Part shown: piece by piece, positions 57,336 to 64,000 of the stretch | Layout: every line of letters begins with the position of its first letter | Numbering within the stretch: position 1 is the first letter of the stretch | Made by a program: the position numbers and the translations under genes | Assembly: GCA_038322235.1 (NCBI GenBank) | Contig: JBBQFQ010000007.1 | Span: 62,001-126,000 of the forward strand | Source of the DNA: SZAS-18 sp038322235 | GTDB taxonomy: Bacteria; Verrucomicrobiota; Verrucomicrobiia; Chthoniobacterales; SZAS-18 | Direction of reading: 5' to 3' | DNA length: 64,000 nt | Notes under the pieces: model-generated | What the model was told of the DNA's origin: nothing | Database searches by the model: none | The model's input: the letters and a program-made list of their open reading frames with translations, nothing else

Positions 57336-59726
57336 TCAATCCTCGGCGAGCACGACGCGGAAGCCGACGGCGGACTGGCGATATCCCGGCGGGGAGGGGA
57401 GACGGAACGAGGAGAGCAGACGATCCTTCGTGAAGTTCGACCACGACGCTCCGCGCAGCGTCCGGGTGTTGCGCTTCGAGTCGAAATAATCCTCGCACCA
57501 CTCCCAGGCGTTGCCGCCGAGGTCGTAGATCCCGAGCGCATTCGGCGGAAAGCTCATGACTGGCGACGTCCGGGCAAAGCCATCGTCCGGCCCGAGCGGA
57601 TCGAGGAACCACTTCGGCTCCCCGCCAAGCACCGACTCGCGGCCCCGATAGTTCCCCTCCGCTTTCGTCAGAGGCCATTCCGTTCCCCACGGAAAGACTC
57701 CCGCGATTTTCGAATCCCGATCCTTCGGGGTTGCCCCCGGCTCAGCCGGGAGACCGACGGCTTTGCTCCATTCCAGATCGGTGGGGAGCCGGTAGCGCTG
57801 CGACGCGGAGATCGCGCCGCTCGCCCGTTCGCGCGCCGTGAGCCACTTGCAGAATTCCACGGCATCGTCCCAGCTCACGCCCACGACGGGATGCTGATCC
57901 GTCTGGGCGAAGCCCGGGCTGCGCCAGTTCGCCGCCGGGCTTTCGACCCAGTCGCTCGTGCCCAGCACCAACATCCGGGGCCGGGCCGACTCCGGTCCCG
58001 TTTCCAGGCGGAAGACAGCGAAATCGCCCACCCGCGTTTCGTGCACGCAGATCTTCGCGCGCGAATCCGGCAGTGGGACGAAGCGCATTCCCAGCGGGTT
58101 GGCGAACGAACCGTCGGCCGCAGGAGCAGCGGCCGGCGGGTTCACGAGCGCGGTCGGCTCCGGGGTAATTCCCGGCAGCGCCACCGGAACCGGCGTTGGT
58201 GTCGGAAGGGACGTCGGCTCGGGCGTCGCGGGCGGCAGGGAAACGGCCGCGGCGCGCGGGGCCGGAGCGGGTGTCCCGGTAGAGGCGGCAGGGGTGGTCG
58301 GCGGACTCGGCCGGTATTGCGAGCGCAGGGCGAGGAATGAGCCGCCAAAGATGACGAGCGCGGCGGCTCCGATCAACGGCCAGCGGTAACTCGGCCCGCG
58401 CTCCAGATCACGCGTCGTCGCGGAGGTCGTGAAAACTGGGGTTTCGAAGCTCCGCTCCGCTTTCACGCCGACCGGCATCGTGGTCTCAGCCACGAGGCCA
58501 CGCATCGCCTCGGCGGCGGCGAGAGCGGGGTTCCCGGGACTCGCTGTCATTGGCGGCAGCGGACCCGGCCGGTGGGTGTGGGCCGTCGCGAGCCCCGTGT
58601 CGTGGGCCGCTCTCGGGGCCGCCGGAGCCATTGATTTCGGGGGAACGGTGGATGCGTCCGACCTCCCAGGCGCTTCGTCGGTTCCGCCCAGCTCCGTCGG
58701 CTGATAGGCCCCTGTGGCCGCCGCTTCGGTGGGTCGAAACGCCTCGCTCGACGCGGTCTCGGTCGGGCGCTGCGACTCGGTCATCGAGCGCCCGCCGGGA
58801 CCACTAACGATCGTGCTCGGCGGACCGTCATCCGGCGGCAGCATCTCGAGGATGCGCGAGGCGATCGCCTCCACCTCGGTCGGTTCGGCCGGACGATCCT
58901 CCGGCTTTTTCGCCAGCATCCGCGAGAGCAGTTCGCGGACGGCCGGGGGCGTGTGTGCGGGAAGCGCCGAAAGCGTGGGCGGCTCGTGGAGCTGCTTGTT
59001 CGTGATGTCCCAGACGGACGTCCCGGCGAACGGGAGATTGCCGGTGAGGAGAAACCAGAGCGTCACGCCGAGCGAGTAGATGTCGGAGCGCGTGTCGAGC
59101 TCCATCGCCTTGATCTGCTCCGGGCTGGCGTAGTAGACGCTCATCCCGCCATGCATCCCAGCCTGGGTGACCTGGGTTCGATCGCTGTCGCTCGCCATGT
59201 CCTTCGCGAGACCGAAGTCGATGAGCTTCACCCGCAGGCCGGCCGCCCCGGCGTTCCGCAGGACCATGATGTTCGCGGGTTTGATGTCGCGATGAACAGA
59301 ATTCCGGGCCCAGATGGCGGTGAGCGCGGACGCCACCTGCTTGACGACGATGAGCGCATCGCGCACCGAGAGCGGACCCAGCCGGCGCACCCGGTTCGAG
59401 AGGTCCTCGCCGTCGATGAACTCCATCACGTAAAAGTCCTTGCCGTCCTCTTCGTCGAAATCGAAGAGCGTCGCGATGTGCGGGTGATCGCGCAGCTGGG
59501 CCAGCTTCCGCGCCTCGCGCCGGAATCGGGCGATCGAGGCCTCGTCGCCGTTGAGCTGTTCGCCGACGATCTTCAGCACGACCGTGCAGTCGAGCTTCGG
59601 GTCGTGTGCCTTGTAGGTCACGCCCATCCCGCCCTGGCCGAGGGGAATGGGACGCCCTTTGGCGTCGCAAGCGACCTCGTAGCGCTTGAAGCGCAGCAAG
59701 CGGCGGGGAGCGGGCTCTTCAGCCAT
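57336..59726 (-). CDS. membrane Ser/Thr kinase fused to a sulfatase-modifying (SUMF1/FGE-like) domain
   Basis: A 796-residue membrane kinase. The Hanks-type kinase domain (about 15-295) is intact: GQGGMGVTYKA loop, K52, HRD with D147, DFG 170-172, and GMSVYYASPEQ. An 11-residue repeat, (R/Q)PTE, occurs at 320-345 (T322, T333, T344). A transmembrane helix at 449-466 and a Pro/Ala/Thr-rich linker lead to a SUMF1/FGE-type domain (545-796; QYRLPTDLEW and LGGNAWEWCEDYF), predicted to be periplasmic. The active-site Cys pair of real FGE was not seen, so the domain may be a binding module. Adjacent to the FHA-cyclase gene. Confidence 0.93.
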   Translation of the reverse strand: MAEEPAPRRLLRFKRYEVACDAKGRPIPLGQGGMGVTYKAHDPKLDCTVVLKIVGEQLNGDEASIARFRREARKLAQLRDHPHIATLFDFDEEDGKDFYVMEFIDGEDLSNRVRRLGPLSVRDALIVVKQVASALTAIWARNSVHRDIKPANIMVLRNAGAAGLRVKLIDFGLAKDMASDSDRTQVTQAGMHGGMSVYYASPEQIKAMELDTRSDIYSLGVTLWFLLTGNLPFAGTSVWDITNKQLHEPPTLSALPAHTPPAVRELLSRMLAKKPEDRPAEPTEVEAIASRILEMLPPDDGPPSTIVSGPGGRSMTESQRPTETASSEAFRPTEAAATGAYQPTELGGTDEAPGRSDASTVPPKSMAPAAPRAAHDTGLATAHTHRPGPLPPMTASPGNPALAAAEAMRGLVAETTMPVGVKAERSFETPVFTTSATTRDLERGPSYRWPLIGAAALVIFGGSFLALRSQYRPSPPTTPAASTGTPAPAPRAAAVSLPPATPEPTSLPTPTPVPVALPGITPEPTALVNPPAAAPAADGSFANPLGMRFVPLPDSRAKICVHETRVGDFAVFRLETGPESARPRMLVLGTSDWVESPAANWRSPGFAQTDQHPVVGVSWDDAVEFCKWLTARERASGAISASQRYRLPTDLEWSKAVGLPAEPGATPKDRDSKIAGVFPWGTEWPLTKAEGNYRGRESVLGGEPKWFLDPLGPDDGFARTSPVMSFPPNALGIYDLGGNAWEWCEDYFDSKRNTRTLRGASWSNFTKDRLLSSFRLPSPPGYRQSAVGFRVVLAED

Positions 59727-59786
59727 GCGGCGCGGGGGCGGCTCCAGGACGCGGGAAGGCGGTCAAGGGTTGCGCGGGGCGATCGC

Positions 59787-60731
59787 TCAGAATTCGAAAT
59801 CCGGCTTCATGCCGAACACTCGTACGAGCTGGGCCTTGCCCTTGAGCTGCTGTTCCCCGAGATCCACAAAGATCGACTGGTCCGGCAGGCACTCGGCGAT
59901 CTTGTCGGAGAGCAGCAACTTCTGGTTCAGTGCCTTCATGATGCTCTCGAGACGGAAGGCGGTGTTCACGGCATCGCCGATGATCGTGGCGTCCCGCTGG
60001 GCGACGAGGCCGATGTTGCTGAAGCTGACCTTGCCGTGGTGGAGGGCGATGCCGACCTCGAAAGGTTTTTCGTTCGGCCAGTGCATCTTCCTCGCGAGCC
60101 GGAGCATCGCGCGCGCCGCCTCGAAGGCTGCGCCGCATTCCGGATGCGGGCCGTCGGCCATGGTATCGCTCGCGGCTCCTGCGGGCTGCCAGTACGCGAG
60201 GACCGCGTCGCCGATGAACTTGTCGATGATGCCACCGCTGCGCTGCACCATGTTGCCGGCCTCGCGGAACCACTGACCGAGCAGCTGCGAGAGCACTTCC
60301 GCCGGCATGCGTTCCGACTGAGTGCTGAAGCCCCGGATGTCGCAGACCAGAATGGCGGCGGGACGGACGCTCTGCGCGTGCTGGTCCGTGCTGGCGGCCA
60401 GGGTCGCCTCGATGGCGTCCTCCCCAGCGGGCTCCGCTTCCTGCTCGAAAACGATCTCGTTATTCGCGATCCGAATCTTCGAGCCGCTCGTCAGCGTGAC
60501 GGGCAGGACCACGCGTTGATCATTGACGTACGTGCCGTTCCGACTGCCGAGATCCATGATCTGGTACTCGTAGCCGTTGTGGCAGCGGATGATGGCGTGC
60601 TGCCGGCTGATGTGCGCGCTCGTGTTCAGGCACACCGTATTGTCGCTCGTGCGGCCAATCGTTGCGGTGTTCTGGATGGGAACCTCGTACTTTTCGCCGG
60701 TGACAGTGGTGATACAGAGCTTTGCGGCCAT
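59787..60731 (-). CDS. FHA-domain nucleotide cyclase (class III)
   Basis: A 314-residue soluble enzyme. The FHA domain (1-95) keeps the pThr-binding residues: GR 26-27, S42-R43-Q44-H45, and N65-G66-T67. The class III cyclase domain (about 125-300) has both metal Asp residues, D131 (CDIRGF) and D175 (GDAVLAY), plus N256 and R260 (GDAVNTAFRLES). K171 and D253 suggest ATP specificity, but this was not modelled. The FHA domain should bind phosphothreonine on a partner, plausibly one of the two adjacent kinases. ATG 60731; 60 bases upstream of the kinase-SUMF1 gene. Confidence 0.93.
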   Translation of the reverse strand: MAAKLCITTVTGEKYEVPIQNTATIGRTSDNTVCLNTSAHISRQHAIIRCHNGYEYQIMDLGSRNGTYVNDQRVVLPVTLTSGSKIRIANNEIVFEQEAEPAGEDAIEATLAASTDQHAQSVRPAAILVCDIRGFSTQSERMPAEVLSQLLGQWFREAGNMVQRSGGIIDKFIGDAVLAYWQPAGAASDTMADGPHPECGAAFEAARAMLRLARKMHWPNEKPFEVGIALHHGKVSFSNIGLVAQRDATIIGDAVNTAFRLESIMKALNQKLLLSDKIAECLPDQSIFVDLGEQQLKGKAQLVRVFGMKPDFEF

Positions 60732-60750
60732 CGAGAGGGGATTCCGGTTT

Positions 60751-60778
60751 GTTATAGTCAAAGGCGGGGGCGCGGCAA
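60751..60778 (-). promoter_or_regulatory. candidate sigma-70-like promoter of the FHA-cyclase
   Basis: On the minus strand TTGCCG (60778-60773), a 16-base spacer and TATAAC (60756-60751) lie 20 bases before the ATG at 60731. The match is moderate and the flanking bases are ordinary, so this is a candidate only. The divergent kinase gene starts at 60868, with 136 bases between the two starts. Confidence 0.4.
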
Positions 60779-60867
60779 TTCTTACTTTCGGAAGAAGTCG
60801 GTGCTGTTCGCGAAATCAAAGTTGTGGCAGGGAATCAGCTCGGCGACTTGTCTCCGCGCACAACCCG

Positions 60868-63800
60868 ATGGCCGAAATCGAGAAATTCCATCATTACGAC
60901 GTCCTCCGCCGGGAGGACGGCTCGTTGTTTGAGCTCGGGCGCGGCGCGATGGGAATCACGTACAAAGCGTTCGATACGAACCTGCGGGTCACCGTCGCGT
61001 TGAAGGTCATCAATGCGACCTATCTCAACAGCGAGGTCGCGCGCCAGCGCTTCGTCCGCGAAGCCCGGGCGGCCGCCCGGTTGAGTCATCCCAACGTCGC
61101 GGCGGTGTTTCACCTCGGTGAATCCGAGCAGGCCTATTTCTACGCGATGGAGTTTATCGCGGGGGAGACGGTCGAGGCGCGCGTAAAGCGGGGCGGTCCG
61201 CTCACCGCCATCCCCGCGCTCGAGATCACCCTGCAGGTCGCGAAGGCGCTCCGCGCCGCCGAGCGGGAGGGACTGGTGCACCGGGACATCAAGCCCGCGA
61301 ACCTCATGCTCGTGGCTGATGAGGACGACGAACTCTTCGTGAAGGTCATCGACTTCGGTCTCGCAAAAAGCGCGCACAAGGAAGCCGGCGATGCCACGGT
61401 GACGATCGCTGGGTTCGTGGGCACGCCGCATTTCGCGAGCCCGGAACAGCTCGAGGAGCACGAGCTCGATGTCCGTTCGGACATCTACTCCCTCGGGATC
61501 ACGTTCTGGTGGATGCTCGCGGGCAAGCCGCCGTTCGCTGGTTCGCTCGCGACGATCATGCGGGATCACCTGCAGAAGGCGCCGCCGTTCGAGATTTTCG
61601 CGGGCCAGCCGCCCGAGATGCTCGCGCTCCTCCGGCGCATGCTGGAGAAGGATCCGGGGATGCGCCCGCAGAATGCGAGCGAACTGCGGCGCGAGATCGA
61701 GACGGTCATGCGCACGCTCCTCGCGGGCGACGCCTCCGTCACGCCGGTGACGGTCATCCCCGGTTCCAGCGCCACTACCTCGGGGGCCGATTTCGCCACT
61801 CAGGCCTTCGCCGCTCCGAGCACGAATGCTTCGGCGACCTCGGGCGGGACGATGAGCAGCATCCGGCCGCCTTCGGTCGGACTCGTGCTCGGGCATTACC
61901 GCCTGCTCAAGGACTGCGGGGACGGTGCGAGCGGCCGGCTTTTCCAGGCGCTCGACAACGAAAAGAACCGCGCCGTCGGCGTGAAGGTCCTTCACCATGC
62001 GCTGCTGGGCTCGGTCGATGCCCAGTTGCGGGCCGAGCGGGAAGTGGATGCCGCGAAAGCGTCGCCGCATCCCGCCCTCACAGAGCTTTACTCGCTCGAG
62101 CGGACGCCAGAGGGGCACTGTCTGCTCGTAACGGAGTGGGTGAATGGATTCTCCCTGCTCGATCTCCTGCGCGGTCGGAGCCGTCTCACGGCGGCGGATA
62201 CCGTGCGCATTCTCGAACCCGTCGCCGCCGCCGCCGATCATGGTGCGCAGCACGGCTTGCATTCGCTCGGTCTCGGGCTTCCCCAGGTGATGCTCGGCTT
62301 CGACGCCGAGTATGATGTCGGCTCTCGCCCGCCCTTCCTCACGGCGCCCCTCGCGGAGTGGCCGGAGTTTCACGCGAAGGTCTCGCCGGTCTCGCTCGCC
62401 GCCAGCGCGGATCCGGCAACGATCGCGCCCGAGCAAACGATGGTCTCCGGATCGCGGACCGATATCATCGGGGCGACGGACTACCCGCGCCGCCTCGCCT
62501 CGCTCGCGTTTGAAATGCTCAGCGGTTCGCCGCCGCCGCGGATCGCCCCGGGCACCACGACGCGCATTCCTCCGCTGCCCTCGCTGGGCGAAGAGGGAAA
62601 CACCGTGCTGCGCAAAGCGCTCAATGGCGGATTTGCCACCGCCACGGAGTTCATGCAGGCGCTGAAGGCGGGCGGAGGTGGATCGAGCACGGGGAGTTCG
62701 GCGGCGCCGGTGGGCGGAAATGTGGCCACGCCGACGGTCGCCGACCACGTGACGCGGGCCCCCGATTCCCACGGGACGCCCCCTCCCACCCCGCCGAAGT
62801 CCGGCTCTCCGCTCGTTCCGATTCTGGTCGTCGTCTCCGTGCTCGTCGCCGGCGGAGCTGCGGGAGTCTTTTTTCTGAAGAAGCCGGATCCGACGCCCGT
62901 GTTGCCGACGCCGACGCCAGCCGTCGCGATCGTGACGCCGGCCCCGTCGTCCGTGCCGCGGATCACGCCGACGCCGTTCGTCGTGGCGCGGCTTCCGACT
63001 CCGACCCCGGAGCCGGTCGTCGTGCCGAAGGATCGGCGTGAGCAATATCTGGCCGCGCTGGACGAAGCGCGAAAGACCGTCAACGCGGGCAATCCCGTCG
63101 AGCAGCTCGATGCGTATCTGAAGGTCGCGCAGGAGTACACGGATCAAAATCAGGCCGTCGAAGTGCTGGACTCGGCGGTGAACGCGATCGTCCAGGAGGC
63201 GAAGACCCCGGATATGCGCGAGCGGCGCTTCCGTCAGCTGCGGAAGCAGCTGGATGCCGCGGCGGTTCTGGGCTCGCAATCGGCATTGTTGTTCCTCGGT
63301 GGTCAGACCGAGCAGGCCGATGCGGGGGTCGCCGCTGACTATTACAAGCGGGCGGCGGACAAGGGGAGCCCGAAGGCGATGATCAAGCTGGGCAATCTCC
63401 TTTTCAAAGGCGGACCCGGCCTCGCGCCGCGCCCGGGCGAGACGGCCGATTGGTATCGTCAGGCGAGTGACCGCGGTGACGTGCTCGGAAAGATCCTGCT
63501 GGCCGAATGCTACCGCGAAGGGAAGGGGGGCGTGGGCCTCGATTTTCAGCGGAGCGCGCTGCTTCTCAATGAGGCGCTCGCGAAAGAACCGGACAACTCC
63601 AACGCCCTCGATCTGCTGGCGGTCGCCTACGAGAAGGGATACGGCGTTCCGGTCAATCCCTCGAAGGCTCGCGAATTGCTCGAGCGCGCCGTGGAGTTGG
63701 GGAATTCGCAGTCGATGGCGAATCTCGGCGCGTACTACATGAATGGCATCGGAATGCCTCGAGCCGACCAACGCCGCGGGGTCGAGCTTTTCAAGCGGAG

Positions 63801-63978
63801 CGCGGATGCAGACAATCCGATCGGAATGTTTTTCTACGCGCAGTGCCTCGAGGCTGGACTCGGCGGTCGCAAGGACGAGCCGCAGGCCAGAATCTACTAT
63901 CGGGCCTCCGCTGAGCGCGGCTTCGCTCTTGCGATCGCGCACTGCGAGAAGAAGAACATCCTCTACAATCGTCGCTGA
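60868..63978 (+). CDS. membrane Ser/Thr kinase with tandem pseudokinase and Sel1 repeats
   Basis: A 1036-residue protein. The first kinase domain (10-285) is intact: GRGAMGITYKA, K46, HRD with D140, DFG 162-164 and GTPHFASPEQ. A second kinase-like domain (341-600) opens LGHYRLLKDCGDGASGRLF and keeps a Lys (K373), but HRD is replaced by HSLGLGLPQVML and DFG by GFDAEYD, so it is a pseudokinase. A transmembrane helix (649-670) and Pro-rich linker lead to about seven Sel1-type repeats (735-1030; AADKGSPKAMIKLGNLLFKG, AVAYEKGYG). Probably the kinases face the cytoplasm and the repeats the periplasm. Divergent from the FHA-cyclase. Confidence 0.93.
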   Translation: MAEIEKFHHYDVLRREDGSLFELGRGAMGITYKAFDTNLRVTVALKVINATYLNSEVARQRFVREARAAARLSHPNVAAVFHLGESEQAYFYAMEFIAGETVEARVKRGGPLTAIPALEITLQVAKALRAAEREGLVHRDIKPANLMLVADEDDELFVKVIDFGLAKSAHKEAGDATVTIAGFVGTPHFASPEQLEEHELDVRSDIYSLGITFWWMLAGKPPFAGSLATIMRDHLQKAPPFEIFAGQPPEMLALLRRMLEKDPGMRPQNASELRREIETVMRTLLAGDASVTPVTVIPGSSATTSGADFATQAFAAPSTNASATSGGTMSSIRPPSVGLVLGHYRLLKDCGDGASGRLFQALDNEKNRAVGVKVLHHALLGSVDAQLRAEREVDAAKASPHPALTELYSLERTPEGHCLLVTEWVNGFSLLDLLRGRSRLTAADTVRILEPVAAAADHGAQHGLHSLGLGLPQVMLGFDAEYDVGSRPPFLTAPLAEWPEFHAKVSPVSLAASADPATIAPEQTMVSGSRTDIIGATDYPRRLASLAFEMLSGSPPPRIAPGTTTRIPPLPSLGEEGNTVLRKALNGGFATATEFMQALKAGGGGSSTGSSAAPVGGNVATPTVADHVTRAPDSHGTPPPTPPKSGSPLVPILVVVSVLVAGGAAGVFFLKKPDPTPVLPTPTPAVAIVTPAPSSVPRITPTPFVVARLPTPTPEPVVVPKDRREQYLAALDEARKTVNAGNPVEQLDAYLKVAQEYTDQNQAVEVLDSAVNAIVQEAKTPDMRERRFRQLRKQLDAAAVLGSQSALLFLGGQTEQADAGVAADYYKRAADKGSPKAMIKLGNLLFKGGPGLAPRPGETADWYRQASDRGDVLGKILLAECYREGKGGVGLDFQRSALLLNEALAKEPDNSNALDLLAVAYEKGYGVPVNPSKARELLERAVELGNSQSMANLGAYYMNGIGMPRADQRRGVELFKRSADADNPIGMFFYAQCLEAGLGGRKDEPQARIYYRASAERGFALAIAHCEKKNILYNRR

Positions 63979-64000
63979 CGCTCCCGGCCTTCCTTGCACC

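Noticed and set aside
60835..63999. Long minus-strand frame antisense to the kinase-pseudokinase-Sel1 gene
   Set aside because: Its composition is Arg/His/Glu-rich without motifs, while the opposite strand carries kinase and Sel1 signatures.
1..64000. tRNA, rRNA or riboswitch genes
   Set aside because: Reading by eye found no cloverleaf, rRNA segment or recognisable riboswitch; a covariance-model search would be needed to be certain.

Overview
The window is GC-rich, densely coded bacterial chromosome. The gene content suggests a member of the Verrucomicrobiota (Chthoniobacter/Spartobacteria-like). This is inferred from the mix of Hanks-type kinases fused to sulfatase-modifying or Sel1 domains, an FHA-cyclase, and dispersed palindromic repeats whose chance translations (CGSPLPL, KAAEGCRTP) are ones I associate with that phylum. 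No rRNA or tRNA gene was seen, so the assignment is not proven.

Bases 1-27738 form an exopolysaccharide or O-antigen-type glycan cluster of 27 genes. It holds a Wzx-like flippase cut by the left edge, a Wzy-like polymerase, about 16 glycosyltransferases of several folds (one fused to a methyltransferase), SAM methyltransferases including two FkbM-type, an NAD-dependent sugar epimerase, a NodB-type deacetylase and two hexapeptide acyltransferases. Most plus-strand neighbours overlap by 1-4 bases (ATGA or TAATG), implying translational coupling. Three methyltransferase genes run on the minus strand. A strong UUCG-loop terminator closes the cluster at 27763-27787. No initiating phosphoglycosyltransferase or chain-length regulator is visible.

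Bases 27797-39351 hold mostly housekeeping genes: a secreted LolA-like protein, uvrC, a secreted S9 peptidase, a PduO-type cobalamin adenosyltransferase, ruvC, a YceI protein, a membrane protein, lipB, a large comEC whose nuclease domain looks dead, and an M48 membrane peptidase. Bases 39354-45773 are a minus-strand group that is harder to place: a secreted three-domain fusion (UPF0489 + cysteine amidase-like + CapA phosphoesterase-like), two paralogous secreted proteins with probable glycan-binding C-termini, and two small unknown genes.

Bases 45889-46871 carry two direct copies of a hairpin-rich repeat around a small membrane-protein gene. They are followed by a penicillin-acylase-family enzyme, corA, a TM2-like small protein and a P1B-4-type metal ATPase. 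Bases 52950-56514 are an accessory stretch of small unknown genes with more AT-rich codons. It contains an array of about 22 tandem 21-bp units with helically phased A-tracts, a third (inverted) copy of the hairpin repeat, and a flanking pair of 24-bp repeats. Bases 56515-63978 hold an esterase and a signalling group: a kinase-SUMF1 membrane protein, an FHA-adenylate/guanylate cyclase, and a kinase-pseudokinase-Sel1 membrane protein.
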